This document shows positions 1-6,001 of a stretch of DNA of 6,001 bases, one piece after another. Origin of the DNA: Hyphomonadaceae bacterium UBA1001 (GTDB taxonomy: Bacteria > Pseudomonadota > Alphaproteobacteria > Caulobacterales > Aquidulcibacteraceae); the NCBI GenBank assembly GCA_002291875.1, contig DBAV01000221.1, forward strand, positions 1 through 6,001. Direction: 5' to 3'. Positions within the stretch are counted from its first letter, which is position 1; every line of letters starts with the position of its first letter. Position numbers and translations under genes: made by a program. The notes below the pieces were generated by a model. It worked only from the letters and a program-made list of their open reading frames with translations, was not told where the DNA came from and did not search any database.

Positions 1-451
<451 letters not shown>

Positions 452-490
452 GGAGGGCTCCGGGCTGATGGGGACGGCTCGGGCGCGCCT

Positions 491-955
491 CTAGCCGCGC
501 GCCGCCCCGCTGTCAGCGCGCGCGGGCAGCGATCCTGCTCCATCGAGAATGCGCGCACGCCATGCCGGATCGGGCACCAGGCAGGCCCGGCCCAAGAGGC
601 GATAGCGATTGCGGGCGATACGGTCATAGGCCCAGTCCCGCCAGGGGCGAGGCAGCAGGGCCAGGCCGCGGCCGACCATGCCCCATCCGCCTCCAAGCAG
701 GCGCAAGCACGCAACAGCCGCGTCCGAGCGCGTCAGCGCCTGCCCTTCGACCAGCAGCACCACCGTGTCGGGCGCATCGGGGTCCACGCCCGCGGCGCGT
801 GCCCACTCGCGGCCGTGCTGTCCCGCGATTGCGGCGTAGTGGATCCGCCCATCCCGGTCACGCGGCGCCAGGAACCGGACGCTGGCCGCGCACAGCGCAC
901 ATGCCCCGTCATAGAGCAGCAAAGCAGGGGCCGGCGGCGCGTCCATGAAGCGCAT
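491..955 (-). CDS. DCC-family (DUF393) thiol-disulfide oxidoreductase-like protein
   Basis: A small protein of the DCC/DUF393 family, which is annotated as putative thiol-disulfide oxidoreductase on the basis of a thioredoxin-like CxxC; substrates are not established. With the chosen ATG it is 154 aa. The family signature LLLYDGACALC sits at residues 12-22, with cysteines C19 and C22 spaced as CxxC. The C-terminal signature is YDRIARNRYRLLGRACLVPD (about 110-129), including C125, which matches the family's closing R-N-R-Y...G...C..P pattern. There is no signal peptide or membrane segment, so it is probably cytoplasmic. Start choice is uncertain: ATG 955 or ATG 946 both place the CxxC near the N-terminus as usual, but neither has a strong ribosome site. 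An in-frame TTG at 1027 overlaps the upstream stop but would add an unusual Arg-rich 24-residue leader. It lies between the DUF4153 gene and fumC on the same strand. Confidence 0.85.
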   Translation of the reverse strand: MRFMDAPPAPALLLYDGACALCAASVRFLAPRDRDGRIHYAAIAGQHGREWARAAGVDPDAPDTVVLLVEGQALTRSDAAVACLRLLGGGWGMVGRGLALLPRPWRDWAYDRIARNRYRLLGRACLVPDPAWRARILDGAGSLPARADSGAARG

Positions 956-1023
956 GTGGTGCGCCGCGCGCGTAGGCGCATGTGACCGATCGGCGCAAAA
1001 CCCGGCGCGTCTGCCGCGCAGGG
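956..1023. repeat. Gap between DUF4153 and DCC genes, holding one copy of a short GC-rich repeat
   Basis: This short gap holds GGCGCAAAACCCGGCGC at 992-1008. Read on the minus strand it is GCGCCGGGTTTTGCGCC, which differs by one T from GCGCCGGGTTTGCGCC at 4378-4393 in another intergenic gap. The self-complementary GCGC ends could form a 4-bp stem, too short to call a terminator. No separate promoter for the DCC gene is visible. The match may be chance in GC-rich DNA. Confidence 0.25.
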
Positions 1024-2943
1024 TCAACGTGGCGGCGGCGCAGGCTCGGGCGGTACAGCCGCGCCGGGCAAGGGCCGCGGCGGTGACAGCGCCGGGCCCC
1101 AGACTTCAGGGGCCAGCAGCCGGGCGCTGTGCGAGCCGGACTCGACCTGGCCGCCCAGATTGATCGCATCGAACGGTGCCGGCACCACGCCCACCTCGCC
1201 GCGCAACACGGCATCACGTTGTGCGTCTTCGAGAAAGCTTTGGTTGATCTGGATCCAGCCCGTGGGGGTTTCGGCATAGAAGGTTGCGACATTCCCCGCG
1301 AGGATGATCACTTCGGGCCGGTCGTCACGGTTGAGTTCGATGACGATCCCAGCACAACGCTGCCCGGCAGCCATGCCATGGCTCAGGCAGGGCCCAAGGA
1401 CGGGCCCGTCCCGGAAGCGGCGCTCGATGAAGGTGGCAGGCAAGGCGCCGCCGTCCGGAAAGACGACCTGCAGTGCGGCAAGGTCTGGCGCGGTAAGGTC
1501 AGCCGGCGTCGGGTCGTCAAGGTCGCGCGGCGGCAGTGTGCCATCCAGCGCGCGCCGGGCCCACTGCGCCATCTCGCCGTCCGGTTGCGCCGCGATCCGC
1601 TCGACCGCCGCGCGCCCGCCCGGTCCCGCCCTTTGCGCGAGGAACTCCCAGTCGAACCGTGCCGGCGGCACTGCGCCGCGTTCCAGACGGGCAATCTGGT
1701 CTGCCACCGTCAGTCGTACCGGCGGAGCGATCGGCGTCAGCAGCGCCACCAGCACCGCAACGTTCACCACCGCGGCCGTGACGTTGACGCTCTCGATCGT
1801 GCGCATCCAGCGGCCCGGCACGAACAGCGCCGCCACATAGCCGATGCCGTGCACTGCCAGCACCAGCAAGATCGCCAGGCCGAACACCCGCGCAACCGTC
1901 AGGCCGTGATCGGCAATGCGCAGACCCAGTGCCCACGCCGCCAGCGCACTGAACACCAGCACCAGCACCGCCGCGATGCGCACGCTCCAGCGCAGGACCG
2001 GATTGACGCGGCGCTCGCCGTCGCCACGCTGATAGGCGGCGTTGATCAGGACCGTCATCAGGAACGCCGCCGTCAGCATGCTGGCGGCGGCCGCATTCGT
2101 GGCCCACAGGCTCTCGAGGCCCACCACCGGCAGCAGCGCGACGAAGATCACGCCCAGCAAGGTCAGCACCGGCAGCAACCAGCTGAACACGCCCAGCACC
2201 AGGCTGCGCACCCCTTCCAGCAGTCGCGGCTGGACATCGCCCAGATGCACGGCGGCCGCAAAAGCCACGCCCGCGATCGGCCAATTGAAGTAGGGCTGCT
2301 CCAGAAGGCGACGCAGCGTATCGATCCCAATGGCGCCAAACAGTTCCGCGCCCAGGCGCAGGATGGCGAACAGCAGCGCGGTGAACACCACCGCCAGCGA
2401 CACATGGATCGCGCGTTTCCAGGTGTTCTCGAAATAGGTGGCATAGCTGGCGATGGGCCGGCGTTCCTGGTCGGCGTCGGAGACCAGCGAATGGGCCACG
2501 AACAGCGCCACCGCGAACAGCACCACATGCCATTCGAAAAAGCGCCCGAACTCGCCGCTCAGGGTCTGCTGTGTCCACGCCACCGTCCAGGCGAGCGCGC
2601 CGACCACAACCGTCCACGCCGCGACCGACCACACCCGCATGGTGCCAAGCGCCGCCTGAAGCGCAAAGGTGGCGAAAAACACCGCGACTGCGGCAATGCG
2701 CCAGTGGTCGATGATCGTTGGCATGGGGTCGCCGTCGCCCAACGCCTCGCTCGTCGTTCGCAACAACGCATCGCTGCCCTCGCTCAGGAAGGCGAGGAGG
2801 ACGCCAGCAAGCAGCCCCGCCCCCATTCGCAGCGTCAGGACCCGGTTGTCCGGCAGGGGCGCGTTCCACCAGGGCGCGTCACGACGCGTGGGCGCGGCCG
2901 ACGCCCGGGCGGGTTCATCGGCCCCGATAGTGGTTTGCGTCAT
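1024..2943 (-). CDS. DUF4153 domain-containing polytopic membrane protein
   Basis: A 639-aa inner-membrane protein of the DUF4153 family, whose molecular function is unknown. I estimate 11 membrane segments at about residues 36-53, 82-100, 104-124, 137-155, 179-200, 221-235 (weak), 247-273, 283-303, 322-342, 348-374 and 384-404. Family-type stretches are YFENTWKRAIHVSLAVVF (170-187), followed by LRLGAELFGAIGI, and LRIADHGLTVARVF (341-354). Basic loops (QERR, WKR, GERR, GRWMR) fall on one side, which gives N-in/C-out, so the soluble domain of about residues 410-639 should face the periplasm. That domain has the protein's only cysteines, C519 and C530, and ends in a Pro-rich tail. The ATG at 2943-2941 is preceded by GAGGGGA, an excellent ribosome site. 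It is the first gene of the minus-strand unit and is divergent from the desaturase. The stop TGA lies at 1026-1024. Confidence 0.88.
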   Translation of the reverse strand: MTQTTIGADEPARASAAPTRRDAPWWNAPLPDNRVLTLRMGAGLLAGVLLAFLSEGSDALLRTTSEALGDGDPMPTIIDHWRIAAVAVFFATFALQAALGTMRVWSVAAWTVVVGALAWTVAWTQQTLSGEFGRFFEWHVVLFAVALFVAHSLVSDADQERRPIASYATYFENTWKRAIHVSLAVVFTALLFAILRLGAELFGAIGIDTLRRLLEQPYFNWPIAGVAFAAAVHLGDVQPRLLEGVRSLVLGVFSWLLPVLTLLGVIFVALLPVVGLESLWATNAAAASMLTAAFLMTVLINAAYQRGDGERRVNPVLRWSVRIAAVLVLVFSALAAWALGLRIADHGLTVARVFGLAILLVLAVHGIGYVAALFVPGRWMRTIESVNVTAAVVNVAVLVALLTPIAPPVRLTVADQIARLERGAVPPARFDWEFLAQRAGPGGRAAVERIAAQPDGEMAQWARRALDGTLPPRDLDDPTPADLTAPDLAALQVVFPDGGALPATFIERRFRDGPVLGPCLSHGMAAGQRCAGIVIELNRDDRPEVIILAGNVATFYAETPTGWIQINQSFLEDAQRDAVLRGEVGVVPAPFDAINLGGQVESGSHSARLLAPEVWGPALSPPRPLPGAAVPPEPAPPPR

Positions 2944-2969
2944 TGTGCGTCCCCTCGATCACGGTCCCG

Positions 2970-2992
2970 TGTGCGCTGGTAACATGCGCACA
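2970..2992. promoter_or_regulatory. Inverted repeat TGTGCGC-N9-GCGCACA, possible operator
   Basis: TGTGCGC at 2970-2976 is the exact reverse complement of GCGCACA at 2986-2992, with a 9-nt centre. It sits 27-49 nt upstream of the DUF4153 start codon, where a repressor would cover the core promoter or early transcript. A further TTGTGCG at 2943-2949 runs into the start codon and is complementary to CGCACAA at 2988-2994. The shape fits a dimeric regulator site, but I recognise no specific regulator consensus, and a leader hairpin is possible instead. Confidence 0.4.
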
Positions 2993-3013
2993 AATTGATG
3001 TGCAGGTCACACC

Positions 3014-3027
3014 CAATGCCCGCATTG
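3014..3027. promoter_or_regulatory. Short perfect dyad CAATGC-CC-GCATTG
   Basis: CAATGC at 3014-3019 and GCATTG at 3022-3027 are perfect inverted repeats around a 2-nt centre, in the middle of the divergent promoter region. It may be an operator serving either direction. Its right arm overlaps a weak possible -35 for the desaturase (TTGCGA at 3025-3030, with CATAAC at 3046-3051; the spacer of 15 is too short for a confident call). Confidence 0.3.
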
Positions 3028-3051
3028 CGACACGATCAGTGTTCACATAAC

Positions 3052-3069
3052 GTCTCGTTGAGACTCGTT
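3052..3069. promoter_or_regulatory. Dyad GTCTC-GTT-GAGAC with 10-bp direct repeat and a GANTC site
   Basis: GTCTC (3052-3056) and GAGAC (3060-3064) form an inverted repeat. The same stretch carries CTCGTT twice, at 3054-3059 and 3064-3069, exactly one helical turn apart. It also contains GACTC (3062-3066), the GANTC site methylated by CcrM in alphaproteobacteria. It lies about 50-67 nt upstream of the desaturase start, a suitable place for promoter control. No confident -35/-10 pair could be fitted around it. Confidence 0.35.
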
Positions 3070-3107
3070 CGCAACTTGCGGTGGTGCAGGCGGACGGGTG
3101 CTCGCGT

Positions 3108-3113
3108 AAGGAG
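3108..3113 (+). promoter_or_regulatory. Ribosome binding site AAGGAG that fixes the desaturase start
   Basis: AAGGAG ends 5 nt before the ATG at 3119, an ideal spacing. An in-frame GTG at 3113 overlaps this site and so cannot be the start it serves; the ATG at 3119 is therefore preferred. Confidence 0.75.
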
Positions 3114-3118
3114 TGTGC

Positions 3119-4027
3119 ATGCATCCTGCTCCCCTGCCACGGTCGAAGGCGATCGCCCGGTCGCTGCGCAATTTCTGCTTCGCCAGCTTTTTCTCGGCGG
3201 TCCTCTATCCGGCGCTTGGGGTGCTGGCGCTCGGGGGTGCGATCGTGGCCGGCGCGCTGACCGCGCGGGTGGACCTGCACTGGTGGATGATCCCGGCGGG
3301 CCTTGGCATCGTCGCGCTGACCGTGTTTCTTTGCAATCTGGGCATTGGCCCGTTGCACCGCATCATCCAGCATCGTGCCGGCGAACTGGCCTGGCCGGCC
3401 CAGGTCATCATGGTGTTCAACCTGGTGCTCGCCATGCAGGGCAAGGCGACCGAGTGGGTGAACTATCACTCCCAGCACCATCGCTTCGCCGACCGGCCGG
3501 GCGACCCTCACAATCCCTTTGAATCCAAGCGCTGGGCATGGGTCGGGTGGCTGCTGTTCCGTGACTGGAACGACGTCAAGAAGCCGATGCCGAACTGGCT
3601 TCGCGAAATGCCTGCCATCCGGTTCATGGACGGCCAGCACGACCTTCTGGCGGTGCTGATGCATTTCGTGCTGCCGGCGGTGATCTATCTGATCGTCTGG
3701 GCGGCCGGGGGATCGCTGGTCATCACCATGTTCGTGCACGCCTGCGTGGTGATTGGCCGCGCGGTCCAGTTCCATGCCACCACGCTGGGGATCAATGTGT
3801 TCGGCCATCTGAGGACGCCGACCTGGTTTACCCATACCCTGGCGCTGCTGACCGGCGGCGAGGCCTTCCACGACCACCATCATGACCAGCCGCAGAGTGC
3901 GCTGCACCGCCCCAAGCGCGGCGTGTGGAACCGGATCGTGGACTACAATGGCACCATCCTGATGCTGTTCGAGCGCATTGGCTGGGTCCGGGGTCTCAAG
4001 ATCGCGCCACAATTCCTGCCCGCCTGA
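3119..4027 (+). CDS. Membrane fatty acid (acyl-CoA/acyl-lipid) desaturase
   Basis: A 302-aa integral membrane di-iron desaturase of the Delta-9/OLE1-like (COG1398-type) family, which introduces a cis double bond into acyl chains using O2 and reduced electron carriers. All three histidine boxes are present: HRIIQH (H80 and H85), HSQHH (H117, H120, H121) within EWVNYHSQHHRFADRPGDPH, and HDHHH (H251, H253-H255) after the GGEAF motif. N226 and H230 in INVFGH match the family's additional NxxxH metal ligands. Hydrophobic stretches lie at about 27-48, 57-77, 92-107, 175-195 and 198-215, giving the usual hairpin arrangement. There is no fused cytochrome b5 or ferredoxin domain, so electrons must come from another protein. 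Substrate and regiochemistry (acyl-CoA or phospholipid) cannot be read from sequence. Length is in the normal range for the bacterial family. It is transcribed divergently from DUF4153. Confidence 0.92.
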   Translation: MHPAPLPRSKAIARSLRNFCFASFFSAVLYPALGVLALGGAIVAGALTARVDLHWWMIPAGLGIVALTVFLCNLGIGPLHRIIQHRAGELAWPAQVIMVFNLVLAMQGKATEWVNYHSQHHRFADRPGDPHNPFESKRWAWVGWLLFRDWNDVKKPMPNWLREMPAIRFMDGQHDLLAVLMHFVLPAVIYLIVWAAGGSLVITMFVHACVVIGRAVQFHATTLGINVFGHLRTPTWFTHTLALLTGGEAFHDHHHDQPQSALHRPKRGVWNRIVDYNGTILMLFERIGWVRGLKIAPQFLPA

Positions 4028-4030
4028 CGG

Positions 4031-4048
4031 CGCCCGCAAGGTCGGGCG
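4031..4048 (+). terminator. Possible weak hairpin terminator after the desaturase
   Basis: CGCCCG (4031-4036) pairs perfectly with CGGGCG (4043-4048) around a 6-nt loop, three bases after the desaturase stop. Only a poor T-run follows (ACTTGCTTTC), so termination may be partial or Rho-assisted, and the next small gene could be reached by read-through. Confidence 0.45.
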
Positions 4049-4099
4049 ACTTGCTTTCGGCCGCGTCTGATCGCATCTGGACAGCCGAGGGAGTACGCC

Positions 4100-4327
4100 A
4101 TGTTCGAGATGTTCCTGGTGGTGCGCGATGCGCTGGTGGCAGTGGTGCTGGGATTCTCCGGCGTCCAGGTGCAGGCGGCGCCTGCGGCTGGGTCACCTTC
4201 GGTCACATTCGATGCCGCACTGGGCGTGCGTCTGCTCGGGGCCGAGGACCCGGCCGGCGCACGATATGGCTTCGAGCTGCGCCTGCCGCTGCCGCGCCAT
4301 CCCCAACTGCCCGCGGGGGTGAACTAG
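4100..4327 (+). CDS. Small protein of unknown function, probably exported
   Basis: A 75-aa open frame that I do not recognise. It has a good ribosome site (GAGGGAG at 4087-4093, 6 nt before the ATG) and codon choice rich in CTG, GTG and GCG like its neighbours, which supports real translation. The N-terminus has a hydrophobic core (residues 11-22, ALVAVVLGFSGV) followed by VQA-AP, so signal peptidase could cut after A26 and leave about 49 residues. However, the n-region carries E3, R9 and D10 and is not strongly basic, so a single membrane anchor or a non-exported protein is also possible. The remainder contains VTFDAALGVRLL and YGFELRLPLP, with alternating polar/hydrophobic residues that suggest beta strands. 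No cysteine is present. It lies 72 nt after the desaturase and 153 nt before the coiled-coil gene. A decayed remnant of a longer envelope protein cannot be excluded. Confidence 0.55.
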   Translation: MFEMFLVVRDALVAVVLGFSGVQVQAAPAAGSPSVTFDAALGVRLLGAEDPAGARYGFELRLPLPRHPQLPAGVN

Positions 4328-4355
4328 GGGCGCCCAATTCGGCGCGCTGGCTGTT

Positions 4356-4400
4356 GAATCTTCGGCCTGTGGCGGATGCGCCGGGTTTGCGCCCAGATTC
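4356..4400. promoter_or_regulatory. Two GANTC sites upstream of the coiled-coil gene
   Basis: GAATC at 4356-4360 and GATTC at 4396-4400 lie in the 153-nt gap before the gene starting at 4481. In Caulobacter-type alphaproteobacteria, CcrM methylates GANTC and GcrA uses methylated sites at cell-cycle promoters such as ftsZ and mipZ. The second site falls within the spacer of a weak -35/-10-like pair (TTGCGC at 4387-4392, CATCAG at 4410-4415). Whether this host has CcrM is not shown here. Confidence 0.35.
4378..4393. repeat. Second copy of the GC-rich intergenic 16-mer
   Basis: GCGCCGGGTTTGCGCC matches, in inverted orientation and with one T fewer, the element at 992-1008. Both copies lie between genes. 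With only two copies visible it could be a chance match or part of a small dispersed family. Confidence 0.25.
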
Positions 4401-4480
4401 CGACGCACCCATCAGAGCTTTCTTCACCTCGGGATCCTAATCGGGGCGGGTTGGATCGTCAGAACGAGGTGCGTCCGGCC

Positions 4481-6001
4481 ATGAGCCTGCGCGGAAAGGC
4501 GCCGGAAGAGCGCAATCCCTTCGAAGCCGAGGCACCCCCCGCCATCCCGTCGCGGACCGGCAATGGCCTGGTGTTCATGTCGGTGCTTGTGGCACTGGTG
4601 TGGAGTGGTGCCTCCAGCGCCACCTTCGTTGCCCCGAACACGTTGGCCGCCCTGTTCGGCATGGACGTGGAAACCTTCATGCGCATGGTCAGCGGGGCTG
4701 CGACCATCGCCCTGCCGGCGATCGCTCTGGTGACGGCGGGCCTTGTGGCCCGTGCGGGCATTCGCGCCCGCGAGGACGCGGCCCAGCTGGCAACCGCCGC
4801 CAATGCCTTTCTGAACCCCTCGCCCCATGCCGAGGCCGAGGCGCGCAGGCTGGGTGTTGCGGTGCGGGGCGAAATCGCTGCACTCGATCGCTCGCTGGAT
4901 GGCACGCTGCAGCGCATCGCCCAACTCGAGCAGATGCTCAGTGGTCAGGGTCATGGCATCGATGCCGCCGTTGCTTCGGCGGTGGCAGCCACCCAGGACC
5001 TGGGCGACCGGCTCGAGGCCGAGCGTCATCAACTGACCCTTCTGAGCCAGAGGCTGGACGAGCAGGCGCGCACCTTGGCGGGCCTGGCGACCCAGCAGAT
5101 CCAGCAGATGACCGAGACGGCCCGTCGTGCCGAACTGGAATCGCGCGGCGTTTCGGAACAGCTCGACCAGCGGCTTCAGTCCTTCGGCGCATCGGCCGCC
5201 TTGCTGGGGCAGCGCGCCCAGGAACTCGAGGCCGCGGCACGGCGCAGCGCCGAGACCACGCTGACCCTGGACGAGAGCATCGGGCGCGCCCTCGATGCGC
5301 TGGCCAATGCAACGCGCCTTGCAGATGCCTCGCGTACCAGCGCCGACGAGAGTGCGGCCATCGCCTCGCGCGCGGCCGAAGATCTGCGGCGGGTCACGTC
5401 CGACAGCCTGCTCGAGGCGCGCCGCACGGCCGAACAGCTGCGCAACGAGGCCCAGGCCGCCGGTCATGAGGCGCATGAGGGGATCCTGCGCTTGCAGCAG
5501 GCCGCCGATGCCGCCCGGCACGCCGCCCAAGCGTTCTCGTCGGCGTCACACACGTCGGCCGAGGAGGCCGAGCGCCGCATCTCGACCATGGGCGAGAACC
5601 TGTTCCACGCCTCCCAGAAGGCCGAACACACCATTGATCGGCGTCTTGAACAGCTGCGTCTGTATATCGAGCGGGCCACCGGGGTGGCGTCGACCGCAGC
5701 CGATCGCCTGTCGGCCCGTACCGATGCGCTGGCGGGCCGGATCGAACCCATGCCGTCCTTCGTGCCGCCCCCGCAGGGGCAGGCCCCTGCCGCACCCGCC
5801 CCACAACCCGCCATGGCCCCGCCGGCTGCCTCGCAGCCGTCCATGCCGCGCGCCACCGAGCGCGAGTTCGACGCTGCGCTGCGCCAGGCCGCGCCCGCTG
5901 CCCCCAGTCGGCCCGCAGGCGCGCCTGCGCCGGCCCCTGTCCAGGCGGCCGCTGCGGCCCCGGGCGGTGGTGATGCCGCCAGCCAGCGCCGGCAGTTCGG
6001 C
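4481..6001 (+). CDS. Two-TM, long coiled-coil membrane protein, TipN-like in layout (cut by right edge)
   Basis: The first 507 residues are present and the frame is still open at the edge. A short cytoplasmic N-terminus (about 1-28, acidic/Pro-rich) is followed by two membrane segments at about 30-52 and 71-92. A long Ala/Glu/Gln/Arg/Leu-rich helical region runs from about 95 to 420 with heptad-like spacing, and a Pro/Ala/Gln-rich disordered tail starts at about 424. Residues 459-469 (TEREFDAALRQ) look like a short helix embedded in the tail. The ATG at 4481 is preceded by GAGGTG (4466-4471) with a 9-nt spacer; an in-frame GTG at 4469 overlaps that site and is less likely. Known TipN of Caulobacter marks the new pole and has two N-terminal membrane segments plus a large coiled coil, so a polarity or division scaffold is a reasonable guess from architecture alone. 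Generic coiled-coil proteins can look the same, and Ala-rich low complexity makes homology calls unreliable. Confidence 0.8.
   Translation, partial: MSLRGKAPEERNPFEAEAPPAIPSRTGNGLVFMSVLVALVWSGASSATFVAPNTLAALFGMDVETFMRMVSGAATIALPAIALVTAGLVARAGIRAREDAAQLATAANAFLNPSPHAEAEARRLGVAVRGEIAALDRSLDGTLQRIAQLEQMLSGQGHGIDAAVASAVAATQDLGDRLEAERHQLTLLSQRLDEQARTLAGLATQQIQQMTETARRAELESRGVSEQLDQRLQSFGASAALLGQRAQELEAAARRSAETTLTLDESIGRALDALANATRLADASRTSADESAAIASRAAEDLRRVTSDSLLEARRTAEQLRNEAQAAGHEAHEGILRLQQAADAARHAAQAFSSASHTSAEEAERRISTMGENLFHASQKAEHTIDRRLEQLRLYIERATGVASTAADRLSARTDALAGRIEPMPSFVPPPQGQAPAAPAPQPAMAPPAASQPSMPRATEREFDAALRQAAPAAPSRPAGAPAPAPVQAAAAAPGGGDAASQRRQFG

Noticed and set aside
956..1027. TTG start at 1027 for the DCC-family gene, overlapping the upstream stop as TTGA
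   Set aside because: There is no ribosome site in front of it, it would add an Arg-rich leader not typical of the family, and the CxxC is normally close to the N-terminus. It remains possible through translational coupling.
1129..2982. Very long plus-strand open frame (617 codons) opposite the DUF4153 gene
   Set aside because: The translation is rich in Arg, His and Gln with no recognisable domain, while the opposite strand encodes a clear DUF4153 membrane protein with a good ribosome site. Long antisense frames are common in GC-rich genes.
2944..3118. Standard sigma70 promoters for the two divergent genes
   Set aside because: The best pair (TTGCGA at 3025, CATAAC at 3046) has a 15-nt spacer, and no convincing minus-strand pair was found, so no promoter was annotated as such.
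2915..4039. Minus-strand 374-codon frame opposite the desaturase
   Set aside because: It is antisense to a gene with all three desaturase histidine boxes. Its composition is low-complexity His/Gln/Arg, and it also overlaps the divergent promoter region.
4328..4335. GGGCGCCC palindrome just after the small gene as a terminator
   Set aside because: It has no loop and no T-run; an 8-bp palindrome of this kind is expected often in GC-rich DNA.
4424..5530. Minus-strand 368-codon frame opposite the coiled-coil gene
   Set aside because: It has Gly/Arg/Gln-rich shadow composition with no domain. The plus-strand frame has a ribosome site, membrane segments and a heptad-like pattern and stays open to the window edge.

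Overview
The window is GC-rich DNA (about two thirds G+C by eye) that is densely coding, with short intergenic gaps. Taken together, the fumarase, the DUF4153 and DCC-family proteins, the membrane desaturase and the two-TM coiled-coil protein suggest an alphaproteobacterium, plausibly of the Caulobacterales/Maricaulales/Hyphomonadaceae type. That placement is an inference from protein style and GANTC (CcrM-type) sites in promoter regions; no rRNA or other strong taxonomic marker is present.

Layout. The left half is read on the minus strand, in the order DUF4153 membrane protein (2943 to 1024), DCC/DUF393 thiol-disulfide oxidoreductase-like protein (955 to 491), and class II fumarase fumC (451 to the left edge, N-terminal 150 residues only). 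Gaps of 68 and 39 nt suggest one transcription unit. A 175-nt divergent region (2944-3118) holds three dyad-symmetric elements and a GANTC site and must contain promoters for both directions. The right half is read on the plus strand: a membrane fatty-acid desaturase (3119-4027) with a weak hairpin terminator, a 75-aa probably exported protein of unknown function (4100-4327), a 153-nt gap with two GANTC sites, and a large protein (4481 to the right edge) with two N-terminal membrane segments, a long Ala-rich coiled coil and a Pro/Ala-rich tail. Its layout recalls the Caulobacter polarity factor TipN.

How the genes may fit together. The desaturase would modify membrane lipid acyl chains, DUF4153 is an uncharacterised polytopic membrane protein, and DCC proteins have a thioredoxin-like CxxC. 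FumC (TCA cycle, fumarate to malate) is probably just the housekeeping end of the unit. I see no mobile element, CRISPR array, tRNA, rRNA, defence system or biosynthetic cluster, and no clear undescribed system. The best leads are the only two cysteines of the DUF4153 protein, which lie in its predicted periplasmic domain next to a CxxC gene; the TipN-like scaffold with GANTC sites upstream; and the small exported protein.
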